Assembly: GCA_020152595.1 (NCBI GenBank)
Contig: JAIGNY010004337.1
Span: 320,001 to 384,000, forward strand
Direction of reading: 5' to 3'
DNA from: Chiridota heheva
Lineage: Eukaryota > Echinodermata > Holothuroidea > Apodida > Chiridotidae
Length of the DNA: 64,000 nucleotides
The first letter of the stretch is position 1; every line of letters starts with the position of its first letter. A program made the translations under genes and the position numbers. Below are positions 1 to 12,504 of the stretch, in pieces. A model generated the notes under the pieces. That model saw nothing but the letters and a program-made list of their open reading frames with translations. It did no database searches and was not told the DNA's origin.

Positions 1-600
1 TTTTGTCGCATACTTTTCCATACACCATTAAACGCACCAAACTCAAGATTAATTCAGCATTAAACAAAATAAACAACAACTTTAAATTAAGAAACCAATC
101 AGGCATGAAAGGTCAATTTCTGTGAATTCTGCTGGTGTATGTCAGTATAAGCAAAGTAAAGTACTCGGATGTAAAACTTAAAAGATCTCGAGGCCAAACG
201 GCCAATGAGAGGCAATCCATCCATCCAAGAGAGGCCACGAAGTACATGTACTTTGCTTTCGTTTTATAAACAAGTTTTAAATTTGTGGAAAGTTCTTCCA
301 ACTGATGTGGCTCTGATTAATATTGTTCTGTAATATTTGAAAGAGACCTATAAACAGGTAGCACCAACTGTTGATCTTACAGTAATTTAAGAAAATATAA
401 CTAGCAAAAACCATCATCACAATCTGTTATAAATTGATTCCTTTTACATAATTTTGAAGCTTAAGGCCCTATTATAATCAATCATGCCAATTTCATTGAT
501 AATCTATCTATTTCCATAAGTTTACTCACTGTTTTTCAACTCTTACCAAATTTAGTACAATGATAGGAGCTAATATGACTAAGGTTTTGAAAACACACAA
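1..600. other. Unassigned AT-rich intronic sequence
   Basis: No gene, array or element recognised. Short open frames on both strands lack any family resemblance. Confidence 0.4.
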
Positions 601-621
601 CAAGGATATGGAAATGCGGGT

Positions 622-1100
622 CAACACTAAGGTAATGCTCCCCTCTCCCTCCCTCCTCCTCTCTTCCCTCATTCTGCTCTCCCACTTGTTAACTCACCCC
701 AAAAAATTCAGACTTGGTTCGCAGCATGAGTAAATCCCCATACAAGGATATAACAATGTACTATGTCAACACTAGGTTCACACCCAATCTCCTCCCCTCC
801 CCCTTCCTTTACAGAAAAATGTTCAATAAGTCAACCAGTGAAGGTGTAACTATATATTTCTTTGATTCTCTGAAACACAGGTCAAATCCCTGCACAACTT
901 GTTAATTTGCAAGATTATGTTCACTTTATATAATTGTTTCAACACCATATAGAGACACCCTTCTACACCCCCTCCACCCACACCCCCACCCAAAGAAAAC
1001 TGTTCAATTGGTCAACCACAAAGGTGTTACTGTATATTTCTTTGATTTCCAGAAACGGAGGTCAAATCCCTGCACAACTTATTCATCTGCAAGATTACTG
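622..1100. repeat. Imperfect direct duplication of about 180 bp
   Basis: Blocks at about 770-925 and 945-1095 share GGTCAAATCCCTGCACAACT, the TATATTTCTTTGATT segment and a preceding C-rich tract. A third, weaker copy of the GTCAACACTA plus C-rich part lies at 618-680. The second block runs straight into the 38-bp array. Confidence 0.7.
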
Positions 1101-1101
1101 T

Positions 1102-1633
1102 CAATGCTTGCCCAGGGCAGTTGGACAAGTGATCACTGCTGCCAATGCTTGCCATGGGCAGTTGGACGAGTGATCACTGTCAATGTTTGACCAGAGCAGT
1201 TGGACAAGTAATCACTGTCAATGCTTGCCATAGGCAGTTGGACAAGTGATCACTGTCAATGCTTGCCCAGGGCAGTTGGACAAGTGGTCACTGTCAATGC
1301 TTGCCCAGGGCAGTTGGACAAGTGATCACTGTCAATGTTTGCCCAGGGCAGTTGGACAAGTGATCACTGTCAATGTTTGCCTAGGGCAGTTGGACAAGTG
1401 GTCACTGTCAAGGCTTGCGCAGGGCAGTTGGACAAGTGATCACTGTCAAGGCTTGCGCAGGGCAGTTGGACAAGTGATCACTGTCAATGCTTGCCCAGAA
1501 AGTTGGACAAGTGATCACTGTCAATGCTTGCCCAGGGCAGTTGGACAAGTGATCACTGTCAATGTTTGCTCAGGCAGTTGGACAAGTAATCACTGTCAAT
1601 GCTTGCCCAGGGCAGTTGGACAAGTGATCACTC
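1102..1633. repeat. Tandem array, 38-bp unit, about 14 copies
   Basis: The unit contains GCAGTTGGACAAGTGATCAC and CAATGCTTGCCCAGG. Copies differ by single substitutions (for example CTTGCGCAG at 1411-1460) and small deletions near 1495 and 1570. The open frames over it are products of the repeat. Confidence 0.95.
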
Positions 1634-1639
1634 AATGCC

Positions 1640-2395
1640 TGAAATAAAACCTTTAGTTGATCCGCATCTATTTCAAATCTGTCATAACACGCTGAATCAC
1701 AATTGTTAGATATGCACATACATTTACAAGCCACCATTTCTTAAATACAACACTATATCACAGAATAAAGTAAACAATTGTCTAGATTTCAAAATAATGG
1801 AAAAAATGTAAATCCAACTACCAGGAACATAGAAGAGTTGATCACATCTAAAGGAGAAAGGGAGGGGAGTGGTTAATAACCCCCAGGCTCCGGCATTTCC
1901 TGGTCTCAAGCGGAGAAATTGCACAGGAAAATTATGTTTTTTCTTCAAACATTGCCAGGCTGCTTATCAGGAAATACTGTACCATGTTGACAATCTTTCA
2001 GAGATTAAAGATTGCTGAGTAATTTTCCTTCAAGTTTAAGAATTTCAATTGTTTTTATTGTTTTTATTTTCATTTTTATAATTTCTTAATTTAACCACCC
2101 AAACCAGAAAAAACCACAGGAAATATAAATAACAATGTGATATTATTAAGAAGTTGGAAATTAACTGTAAAAACTGCATCTAAAATGCTTGTTCCACCAT
2201 AATTTGCTTTACTAAGTTATCAATGTTTGGAATAAAACCAGATGGACACTAATGGAATCACAAAGCCAACATGCAATGATAATTTTCACTACATGTAGTT
2301 AACAACAGCAGAATTGTCATGTTTTGGTATTTTCCTTCATACAACATTTTTCTCATGCAAATCAAAATATTTCAATTAATGCTGAATTGAAAAGA
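1640..2395. other. Unassigned intronic sequence
   Basis: AT-rich sequence between two arrays. No gene or recognised element; open frames are short and unremarkable. Confidence 0.4.
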
Positions 2396-2398
2396 AAG

Positions 2399-3499
2399 CT
2401 TACTGCAATGCTGCAAGCTTACTGCAATGTTGCAAGCTCACTGCAATGTTGCAAGCTTACTGCAATGTTGCAAGCTTACTGCAATGCTGCAAGCTGACTG
2501 CGATGCTGTAAGCTGACTGCGATGCTGTAAGCTTACTGCAATGCTGCAAGCTTACTGCAATGCTGCAAGCTTACTGCAATGCTGCAAGCTTACTGCAATG
2601 CTGCAAGCTTACTGCAATGCTGCAGGCTTACTGCAATGCTGCAGGCTTACTGCAATGCTGCAGGCTTACTGCAATGCTGCAGGCTTACTGCAATGCTGCG
2701 GGTTTACTGCAATGCTGCATGCTGCGCTTACTGCAATGCTGCAAGCTTACTGCAATGCTGCAAGCTTACTGCAATGCTGCGTTTACAGCAATGCAATGCT
2801 GCAAGCTTTACTGCAATGCTGCAAGTTTACTGCAATGCTGCCAAGCTTGCTGCAATGCTGCAAGCTTACTGCAATGCTGCGAAGTTTACTGCAATGCTGC
2901 GTTTGCTGCAATGCTGCAAGCTTACTGCAATGCCGCGTTTACTGCAATGCTGCAAGTTTACTGCAATGCTGCGAAGCTTACTTACTGCGGAAACGCTGCA
3001 GTATGCTGCAACTGCTGCTTACTGCACGTTGCAGATGCTTTACGATGCAATGCTGCAGGCAACGCGATGCTGCGGGCTTGCCGCAACGCTGCACGCGCGA
3101 TGCGCCCGGCTTACCGCGATGCTGCGGGCTTGCGCACGCTGCGCTTGGCACGCTGCGTTTTACTGCTGATGCTGCGTTTAACTGCTGCGATGCTGCGGTT
3201 TTGCTGCGACGTGCTGCAGGAAACGCTGCTGATGCTTGCGCAACGCTGCGTTTACTGCAATGCTGCATGCTGCAGCGCGCGTTTATGCTGCAATGCTGCG
3301 TGCTTACTGCAATGCTGCAAATGCTGCTGTTTACTGCAATGCTGCAAGCTTACTGCAATGCTGCAAGCTTACTGCAATGCTGCAAGCTTACTGCAATGCT
3401 GCAAGCTTACTGCAATGCTGCAAGCTTACTGCAATGCTGCAAGCTCACTGCAATGCTGCAAGCTTACTGCAATGCTGCAAGCTTACTGCAATGCTGCAA
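2399..3499. repeat. Tandem array, 19-bp unit, with a GC-rich degenerate core
   Basis: The unit is CTTACTGCAATGCTGCAAG. Outer parts (2399-2700 and 3330-3499) are nearly uniform; 2980-3260 is degenerate and strongly GC-rich (GCGATGCGCCCGGCTTACCG). Three frames are open for up to 387 codons and give Leu/Gln/Cys-rich nonsense. It is not a gene. Confidence 0.95.
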
Positions 3500-4610
3500 A
3501 CTTTCCACAAGGCTACAGCAAGCTTGCACAAGGTTTGGCAGACTGGGCAGACAGCTCAATATCTGCATGTTATACTGTACTTCAAATTTCTGCTCTAAAT
3601 CTCGGAGGGGTCTACTCGCGCTAGGATATTTGAAAAGACGCAAAACTTTGGGTGAAAATTTGATGCATTCCTTTACAGAAATATTATTTGAATTAAAACA
3701 CTAAGAACTCATGTAAATGCAAGGTTGTCAAGATCAGAAATCATCGCAAAGTTTTGTAATCTAAATGCTTCAAATTTGAAAAGCTGTAAAAGTGTGAATT
3801 TGTTTACATATTTTTGATGATTTTTAGATGGAGTTTTCGATGCTTGGTATATTCCAGTCAAGCGTTTTAAAACAAAAAGTATTCTATCATTCATTAGTTT
3901 AAAATTGTGGGTAATTAATACCTCCATTTAACCATACAATGACAAATACTAAACTAGCCAGAAAACTAAACAGCGGGTTGACAATGTACATCAAAGGAGT
4001 TGCTCTACATGTATGGCATGGTTACTAATACCATGGAGATATCAATAGCTCTATGCTAATACAAACACAAAGATATCAAAAGGTACCATTAAATCATTCT
4101 TGCTCAATATTTTCCAAAGAGTCTGGAATCAGCTTAAAGATCATATTTGTTCAAATGATATTTTTAAAAATTATTAAAAACGATATATTTTGTATCATCA
4201 TACAGTACTTCCGCCATTTAACAAACTGAGAGCATTTGGTTCTGGTTTTGAACTCGATACTATCAATTGATCGATTGATTTATTGATATTCTATTTATGC
4301 ACTAAAACTTAATGTCGTCCACTCCTAAACATATTCTGAAAACTTGGTAGGAAACAGGAGTGAACTAAAAAAGAGTTAGCAGCATATATATTGTTAATAA
4401 GCAGAGGTAGGGGTACAAGGTGGGTTATATAAGAAGGGGGCATCGTACGTGCACATGTATATATACCTGTGGCTTTTCGTTTGTGTCCTGTGGCTTGAGA
4501 AAATATAAGAGAAGTGGAAGATATTTATTGATCATTTCTGTCAAATATATGATTTGGTCTGAAATGTTAGATTTACATATAAAATTCATTTCTATTGGCC
4601 TGACAAGATT
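3500..4610. other. Unassigned intronic sequence
   Basis: AT-rich, no recognised gene, array or element. Short palindromic AT runs and frequent TACATGTA words only. Confidence 0.4.
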
Positions 4611-4798
4611 GGGGATGGGGTAAGGGGTATGGGGTGGGGGTGGGGTGGGGCGGGGTGAGGGGATAGGGTGAGAAAGACGGGGTAAGGGGATGGGGTGAGG
4701 GGGACAGGGTGAGGGGGATGGGGTGAGGGGGACAGGGTGAGGGGGATAGGGTGAGGGGATGGGGTGAGGGGGACGGGTGAGGGGAACCTACTCAGGGG
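4611..4798. repeat. G-rich array on the plus strand (GGGGTGAGGGGGA type)
   Basis: Almost continuous runs of four or five G separated by TGA, AT or ACA. The plus strand can form G-quadruplexes on paper. It is the template strand for RIM, so the transcript would be C-rich here. Confidence 0.9.
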
Positions 4799-5317
4799 TA
4801 AGGATGGATTAGGAAAGACCAAAAAATATCATTAAACAGTTTGTGTTATTTACTTAATAGAAAATAGCAAGAAGTGAAACCGTTCAATGTATATGACATA
4901 AGCATTAAACAAAATTGATGAATGAAAATGTCTTCAATTTCAATTACAAGTACAGTAACTGCTTACAGTATCTTAAAAAAAAGGGGAACACCCAAAAGGG
5001 ATATACTACAGTACAATCAAATGATTAATATCTGGAAGTGTGTACTTTCATGATTAAGTTACAACACTTAGTCTTTACCCATTCTCAGCAGTAATAGAAA
5101 CATGAAGCTCAATTGTTAATATTGTTGCTTCATAACAATTACCCTGTAAGTATGTAGCTTACAGGGTATGTAGCTCCAGAACAATCATAGCTAAATTACT
5201 GTACAGTGTTACATGTACTAAACAAAATAATCCCAAAATCTAGATGCCAAGTTAGGAAACCCTGGGAAATTAGGAAATTTCTTAGCAACTTAAAATAATC
5301 AAAGAACTAGCAACATG
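4799..5317. other. Unassigned intronic sequence
   Basis: No gene recognised. Contains a small direct repeat of GTATGTAGCT near 5150-5175. Confidence 0.4.
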
Positions 5318-5693
5318 CCCTTACAGAAATTTTAGCTTGCAGCATGCTTGCGACAAGCTAACATTTTTAGCTTGTGCAAGCGTGCTGTAAGCTTGCACAA
5401 GCATGCTGCAAGCTAGTATTTGGAACAAATACTAGCTTGCTTGCTTGCGCAAGCTAACATTAGCATGCACAAACTAGCATAAAATATTTGTTAGCTTGCG
5501 CAAGCTTGCAGAAAGTTTCGCTAGCTTGCGCAAGCTTGTAGATAGTTTTTGCTAGCTTGCGCAAGCTAATTTGTTCCAAATACTAGCTAGCAGCACACTT
5601 GCGCAAGCTTGCAGCATGCTTGCGCAAGCTAAAAATTGTTAGCTTCTCGCAAGCATGCTGCAAGCTTGCTGCAAGCTAATATTTCTGTAAGGG
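5318..5693. mobile_element. Palindrome-rich MITE-like element with CCCTTACAG ends
   Basis: Begins CCCTTACAGAAAT and ends ATTTCTGTAAGGG. Inside are many copies of the self-complementary words TAGCTTGCGCAAGCTT, GCATGCTTGCGCAAGCTA and TTTGGAACAAATACTAGC. The whole can fold into several hairpins. A second copy of the family lies at 23696-24361. Superfamily unknown; no clear target-site duplication seen. Confidence 0.7.
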
Positions 5694-5732
5694 GTATCTA
5701 CAGTAGGAGGTACATGTAAAGTACAGTAACTA

Positions 5733-6057
5733 ATGCCATGTCTCGATGTGTCGATAATATTGGGATATCGTAATACTGTTTTTCTTCCTTGATATCAAAC
5801 ATACGCTGACCAACATATCATTACGTCATTTTCACATGTAAACTGCATGTTAAGGCAAAAATTTGTGGAACAGAATTTTATCAACATTTCGCATGAATAT
5901 CAGGTTTTGACAGAATATTTGCAGCATATGTTTCCTTAGCTCTTAGGTTTTATGGGATACGAATAAATAATATAGATATGGCGATATGGTTTATATCATG
6001 ATATACATGTATTTGTCCATGATATACCTCATTTACCCATATCGTGACAGCCCTAAT
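5733..6057. mobile_element. Non-autonomous hAT-like fragment
   Basis: The right end, ATCGTGACAGCCCTAA, is the reverse of a TAGGGCTGTCACGAT tip. Its interior (GATATCAAACATACGCTGACCAAC) matches 45219-45242 with few changes. The left tip is degenerate (CCATGTCTCGATG). Confidence 0.5.
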
Positions 6058-6468
6058 ACTGTATATACTAAGGGCCTATACCAATTCTTACCATTTACCA
6101 ATATTGGCGGTATTAAAAATTATTGTTACCAATTAATGTATACAAAATTTTGTTCAGGTCAATTCATAAGCCTTCCGGTTTTTTCATAATCTCATTACAA
6201 AACATTTGCATGTTCATTTTTTCTTCACTTAAGTTTCTGGACATTTGTTTAAGGGGGTATGCAATTTGCGGTTCATTCATATGTATAACAGAGACACGTG
6301 TGCGTAACTAAAAGTTGACGTAAAGTAGGCCTGTCAGCTGTACTTCTTACAGTTAATATAGAAGCTTCTGAATTACATGCATCAATGTACATACACTACA
6401 ATAACATACTACACAAGATTATTTAGTTGGGCACCTTGTTTGCCGATATATCCCAGTATGGACCATGG
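6058..6468. other. Unassigned intronic sequence
   Basis: No recognised gene or element. Confidence 0.4.
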
Positions 6469-6513
6469 AGATACTATTTGGGCCCAAATATTATTTGGGC
6501 CCAAATAGTATCT
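6469..6513. repeat. Perfect 22-bp-arm palindrome
   Basis: A 45-base inverted repeat: arms of 22 bases around a single central base. Each arm begins AGATACTATTTGGGCCCAAA. Two internal TTTGGGCCCAAA palindromes lie inside it. Confidence 0.95.
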
Positions 6514-6565
6514 GCCAATTGCATCTTCAATTTCCGAGACTGACGAACCTTAATCGATCTTTACA

Positions 6566-6862
6566 ATGCACGATGAATACCTTGCATGGCTGTATATACA
6601 TGATAAATAATGCACAAGGACTGTTCCATATGATGAATATTCACTGTAATTTGCATACGTAGCATGGCTGTTTAATATGCATGATGAATATGCATGAGGA
6701 ATGTTCCATATGCATGCGATGACACTTATTTTGCATGATGAATGTTACACTTATGCATGACATTTCAATATTCATGATGAATTTGCTGTATGAGTGTTCG
6801 ATACCCATTATGAAATTTTCGTGCATGATGAATGTTTCACCCGTATCATGATCATGCAAGAA
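6566..6862. repeat. Degenerate ATGCATGATGAAT repeat cluster
   Basis: About 15 scattered matches to GCATGATGAATATGCAT, interleaved with TGTTCCATATG. It looks like an old, heavily mutated short tandem array. Confidence 0.75.
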
Positions 6863-7049
6863 ATAAATGATCCATATGTATTTATAAACGTTCAATATGA
6901 ATTTAAAATTTTCATAACTCCACATTACTAAGTTGGGTATACATTAAAATATACTCAAACAGCTGATATTATTGACAATGGCACTTCAAACATTCTACAA
7001 CCGTCACCTTAAAGGGTATCTTTTTAAAAACCATGTTTACATTACTTAC

Positions 7050-7510
7050 ACAGAGCCATAGCTTTGCTGTTTCACAAGGGTGACCCACCCCTCCCCTCTG
7101 TAGGCCTGCCCTGCCCCCCCCCCCCTTGGGGTCCACCTTGCCCCCTGGGGGTCTGCCCTATCCCTCATGAGAGCAAAAAAATACTTTTTTTTTTTCAACT
7201 TAATGATCTTAATTAGCCTCATACTGTAAATGGAATACCTTACTTGGATACAGAACACAGAATGATAGCATAGTAAGCAATTGTCCTGTTTGGCTAAATG
7301 ACTGGTCCTATTATCAGTCAGAATAGCTTCATTCTGAGATGCATGATTGTAGCTAAAATTGCAGAGCTTCTTCACCAGGGAATTGAGCCTTAAAGGGGCC
7401 CTGTGACTCTATGCCCAAAATACGCAGTGCTTTGCAAGCGCATTAATGTGCCCCTCAACAAGTCTAGCACCCAGCCCTGTTTAAAATCTAGCTAGGAGTC
7501 TGTTACATAA
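7050..7510. repeat. Dispersed repeat family P, copy 1
   Basis: About 450 bp beginning in a C-rich stretch (TGCCCTGCCCCCC, then CCCTCATGA), then a poly-T run, then CAGAACACAGAATGATAGCA, and ending CATTAATGTGCCCCTCAACA and CTAGCACCCAGCCC. Other copies are at 11835-12275, 12505-12925 and 15245-15668. No terminal inverted repeats seen; type unknown. Confidence 0.8.
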
Positions 7511-7735
7511 TTTGTAAGTATGTATAGTGTTACTATTGAATGTCGGTAATTATGGTATAAATTACACTATCATGTACACTTTGGTCCAGAGGCAAATATG
7601 GCATGTTCCGAACCAACAGTTTCAGCTTCTTCAAAATGTTATGGTCCCAGGATGACTTTCCCATGCTGCAATATCCTAGGCTACCACAAAACATCCGCCA
7701 TGCACACTCTGTATATAGACATATTCAGAACTCTA

Positions 7736-8401
7736 TTAAAGGATTAGTTCAGAGGTCAAGCATGTCCATCTTATATAAAAGACTCTTCAAAAGAAACAAA
7801 ATGGTGAAGAAAGCATTCAAAAATCTTATTCCGTTAAGGAGATGTTAAAAGGAGTGGTTCAGTGGTCAAGCATGTCCATCTTATATGAAAGAGGACTTCA
7901 AACAAAACAAAATGGTGAAGAAAGCACTGCAATATCTTATTCCGTTAAGGAGATATTTAAGTTTAAAGTTTGGTATTATTTCTGTAGAAACGACTGAAAC
8001 CAGACTAGTTGTAATGCCACAGCCTCGGATTCCTCAAAGTCTTTATGTATTTAATAAAAAGTTTATTGATTTTTTGACAATTTAAATGATTTTCCTCAAA
8101 CTTTCTTTAGGAGGTCTTTTATAAGTACCCTTCCTAGATTCAGTTTTACTACTTCTATGACATATCCCATGGTTTTTAAGCCACAAAATCGCAGGACTAA
8201 ATATGATAGAATAGGAATCTGAGGTCATGACATCACAACTAGTCTGATGACAGTCGTTTCTTCACAAATGATACCAAACTTTAAACTTGAATATTTCCTT
8301 AACACAATAATATTTTGCAATGCTTTCTTCACCATTTTGTCTCTTTTGAAGTCCTCTTCCATATAAAATAGATTTGCTTGACCACTGAACTAATCCTTTA
8401 A
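7736..8401. mobile_element. TTAA-flanked foldback element, copy 1 (extra left end)
   Basis: Left arm begins TTAAAGGATTAGTTCAG; right arm ends CTGAACTAATCCTTTAA. The arms are inverted repeats of about 220 bp (AAACAAAATGGTGAAGAAAG opposite its reverse complement near 8321-8345). The first 105 bp of the left arm occurs twice (7736 and 7845). No transposase frame; a non-autonomous foldback or MITE. TTAA ends recall the piggyBac group, but that is inference. Confidence 0.85.
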
Positions 8402-8496
8402 GGACTCGCTTGTTTGATACATACTGTAATCATTTTTTTTTTTTTCATTTCCTCTAAGAGCTTAGGGGCTTTTGCTATTTGCGGTTGATAAATTTT

Positions 8497-8693
8497 TATT
8501 ATCATTACAATTATCATTACTATTATTATTACTATTATTATTACTATTATTACTATTATTATTACTATTATTATTACTATTATTATTACTATTATTATTA
8601 CTATTATTATTACTATTATTACTATTATTACTATTATTATTACTATTATTATTACTATCATTATTACTATTATTATTACTACTATTATCATTA
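8497..8693. repeat. Trinucleotide array (ATTATTACT)n
   Basis: About 190 bp of ATT with ACT every second or third unit. It produces poly-Leu, poly-Tyr, poly-Asn and poly-Ile frames of no coding meaning. Confidence 0.97.
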
Positions 8694-8841
8694 AGGACAG
8701 TTAAAATATAGTTAGGATTCAATCATATATTTCTATTTCAGTTAAAGGAAAGGAATCGTCCTATAAATAAATTCACAAGTGAACGCTGCCATCTGTTTTT
8801 CAATTTCCCCTGTGATTGATCGCGAGAAATCTGTGATGTTA

Positions 8842-8935
8842 TTAAAGGATTAGTTCAGGGGTCAAGCTAATTGTCTTATATGAAAGAGAACTTCAAAAGA
8901 AACAAAATAGTGAAGAAAGCAATCAAAAATCTTGC
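8842..8935 (+). mobile_element. Solo left end of the TTAA foldback element
   Basis: ATTAAAGGATTAGTTCAGG through AAACAAAATAGTGAAGAAAG to AAAAATCTT. About 95 bp matches the outer left arm; sequence after it is unrelated. Confidence 0.8.
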
Positions 8936-9111
8936 AGCACAATACAAACCAACCTTTCTAATTGTATGGTCAAAATGTGTATACAATCACCAACAAGCTC
9001 ATGAATTACCAGCCATGATGTTACTAAGTATGATCAGTAGATTTAACTGGTGAAGGTCAAGCAATTTTTCTGTTTGTTTGCTTGGTTTGTTTGCTGATGT
9101 TTAAAGGAGTA

Positions 9112-9967
9112 ATCCCATATTTTTCAAGGAATATTCCCATTATTTTCAAGAAATATTTCCATGTTTTTCAAGGAATATTCCATGGTTTTCAAGAAATATT
9201 CCCATCTTTTTCAAGGAATATTCATGACTTGTTCTTCTCCTTAAAAATTTGTTCCAGCAAATCATAGCCACAAACTTACTGTAGCAAATAATGAGACCAC
9301 TTATCTTAATTAAAATAATCACTCAACCACACAATAAGAACTTCATCCATTGCTAATATGACACTCAACACCAACTTCCACAACAATCTTGGACCAAATG
9401 GAGAACTAGTACAATGGAGCCATTGATAAGGGAAATTTGATCCTAATTGCTTGTGGTTTTTAGAATAAAGAAAATAAAGAGGAAATGTCTGACCCGACCT
9501 GCTTATATATCAGATCGGGTCTGACTGTTTAAAATTTTAAGGAGCACAACAACTAATGTCCCATGTTTTTCAAGAAAAATTCCCATGATTTTCAAGAAAT
9601 ATTCCCATGTTTTTAAAGGAATATTTTCATGTTTTTAAAGAAATATTCCCATGATTTTGAAGGAATATTTCCCATGTTTTCAAAGTAATATTCCCATGTT
9701 TTTAAAAGAATATTCCCATGTTTTTAAAGAAATATTCCCATGTTTTTAAAAACCTATTCCCATGTTTTTAATAGAATATTCCCACATTTTTAAAGAAATA
9801 TTCCCACGTTTTTAAAGAAATATTCCCATGTTTTTAAAGGAATATTCCCATGTTTTTAAAGGAATATTCCCATGTTTTTATGGAATACTCCCATGTTTTT
9901 AAAGGAATATTACCCTATTTTTGATGGAATACTTCCATGTTTTTAAAGGAATATTCCCATGTTTTAA
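9112..9967. repeat. Tandem array, 23-bp unit, split by 320 bp of other sequence
   Basis: The unit contains CCCATGTTTTTAAAGGAATA. Copies lie at 9112-9230 and 9559-9967, with TTTTCAAG variants in the first block and TTTTAAAG variants in the second. Positions 9240-9555 hold unrelated sequence. Confidence 0.92.
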
Positions 9968-11834
9968 AGGAACCCTTCATAAGACAAAAATTGTAGAAAC
10001 AATTCAGTACAAAAATCATGTTGATATGTTATTCCTACCCAGGAGATATTCAAATTTTATAGTTCACAAAAAATGCCAATAAACGAATAGAAAAAGGCTC
10101 AGTATGACATCACAGCAACACATTCTCCCACAATGTTTGCAGAATATATTTCATTTAAAATCTATCACTCTTTGTTATTAGTAAAACTTGCTAAAAAAAA
10201 AAAAAACTGATGAAAGTTAGATATTTATATACATTGCCAAAATACACCCTACTTCAATAATGTTTGGAAAATCATGTAGAAACAACAAATTAACATTTAA
10301 AAAAATATGTAAACACTTGCAATGGAAATTGTAATTATACCATTTTTTGTGATTTCCCATACGTACTACTCACATTTATCATTTTTATACATAAATTTAA
10401 ATCACCCAACACAATAGGCTTTTGAGCTCGAGACATTTTTTCATAGAAGATTCGCATAAAAATTCAAATCCAACTTCTACAAATTTGTCATTCACAAAAA
10501 TTGTATATTTACACAAAATTTAAGTTAAAAGCATTTATCATTTACAAAAATTGTATCATTTTAGACCTAAAAAAATGTGTCATTTACAAAAATGTATCAT
10601 TTGCAAAAATTCATCATTAACAAAAGGAAAAAGACAGCATATGCAAAAATACAGTACAAAACAAAATGTCAAAATACATAAAGTTGCTGTCTGCGGCCGT
10701 CTGTTCAATATATTTTGGTGGGAAAAAGGGCCTCTCGCCAACTTCCACATCTCCACAAACTAATCTAAAGCTCTATGATGTAAGGAACAATCCCTGCTAA
10801 ATCTAGTATTAAAGAATCGTGGGGAGAGTTCAGGGCATCGCGTTATAATTTTATGAGTTTCTGGCTCCTACACACTTGGCAGAATAATTACATACGATGC
10901 GAGAATTTTTTTATTTTGCGCTTTCGAGAAAAAGGAAATGAAGACGGTCTGAAGGGAGTTGGTGTTTATCAAAGTACAGTACAGATACAGAGCTGTCCCA
11001 ATTAAGGCTGTTATCTACAGAAGCTGTATAAATCTACATACAGTAGGGGGAGCGTTAATTCACCGCTTTGGAAATAATTTTAAAACATCGCATAGCAATG
11101 GCTCAGAAGGTTGTTCACAATGTCAAATTTCAAATCTTGCAAGCTATACGAGAGGGACTGAAGTCAGAATGAAATATATAATGGTACAGAGGTATTTCAT
11201 ATGATTGACGTCACACTCCCTTTCACACACAGTATTAAATTGCTTGCCATCTTGAGGGCAGTTTTTTGCAATTTCTGTTGATTACTCCTACTGTATATGT
11301 TCATTGTATATTTTGAAAAACTTAACCTCGTTTTCTTTACAATCAGTTGAGTACATATACTGTTGGTTATTTTTAGCAAAACATAAATTTATCCTGTATC
11401 ACCTTTATGTGATGAAATGAAAATATGTTTTTCCTGTTGTTTTTTTATCATAAAATTTTAGTCCGTTTCCCGATGCATCTGCATTTTTTTTGCCATGATT
11501 TGCCCGCTAAAACAAAAAAGTCATGTGGTCGTGAAATACATGCCTACCTCTATAGTATTATCAATTTTTTATTTCAGTTTACCAAAATATTTAGTCAGCT
11601 GTTACGAAAAAAATTATCGCAATATATCACACAAGACGAGTGTTAATTGTTCAAAATGACAGGAATTGTACAATCTACAGGAAAAGATGGAAGCCAGATA
11701 ATACTGTGCAGTATATGTTATACTTTCTAATTTTATTTTAGTAGGTAGTTAAGAAAAAATATTATTTTTTTTTCAATTTTGTTGTAATTCTACTTGTACT
11801 TTTCTAATTAAAAACTGAATGCTTATAACCAGGC
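9968..11834. other. Unassigned intronic sequence
   Basis: About 1.9 kb of AT-rich DNA. Near 10460-10640 there are about eight short copies of CATTTACAAAAATTGTATCA, a weak tandem repeat. No gene recognised. Confidence 0.45.
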
Positions 11835-12275
11835 CCCTAACTTTGCTGTTCCACAGGGGTGGCCCGCCCTACCCCTCTGTGGGCCCACCCTACCTTTTGG
11901 GTCCGCCCTGCCCCTCATGATAAAAAATGTATTTTTTTTTTTTTTTAATTAGATTTAATGGGGTTTTTTTTATTATTATTATTTTTTTTTTTGTATTTAA
12001 TAAAAAAAAAAAACTTAATAATCTGAATTAGCCTCATAAATGAAATACTTTACATGGATACAGAACCCAGAATGATATACTGGTCTTTATCAGTCAAAAT
12101 AGCTTCATTCTCAGATGTATGATTATAATTGAAATCCCAAAGTTTTTCACTAGGGATTAAACCTTAAGGGTGCCCCAGGACTCCACGCCGAAAAAACACA
12201 GTGCTTCGCGTGCACATTAATGTGCCCCTCAACAAGTCTAGCACCCTGCCCCTTTTTAATTCAATCTAGGGGTCT
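11835..12275. repeat. Dispersed repeat family P, copy 2
   Basis: Matches 7050-7510 from the C-rich part (CCCGCCCTACCCC) to CTAGCACCCTGCCCC. It has an extended T/A-rich run at 11930-12012. Its last 60 bp lie inside the segmental duplication that begins at 12211. Confidence 0.8.
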
Positions 12276-12504
12276 GATAACTGTAAACTGATAATGTAAG
12301 ACAAATTTGAATTTTCTGTTTTCTTTAATTGAATTAATTATTTTAATTATAATCCTCTATTTTTTATATAGTTTTATTTCAAATTTTTCAGTTTGAATGT
12401 ACACTGTATGCGAGCCCAGCTCAAACACTAACAATGAAGATTTCAAGATAAAATTAGAGGCCTACATCTTAATAAACCATGCTGATGTAAAGGCTAAGTT
12501 CAGT

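Noticed and set aside
2399..3499. CRISPR-like array of short repeats (also 14308, 31166 and 35793)
   Set aside because: Units are directly contiguous with no unique spacers, and the DNA is eukaryotic.
2541..3704. 387-codon Cys/Leu-rich frame
   Set aside because: Product of the 19-bp array; three overlapping frames give equivalent repeats.
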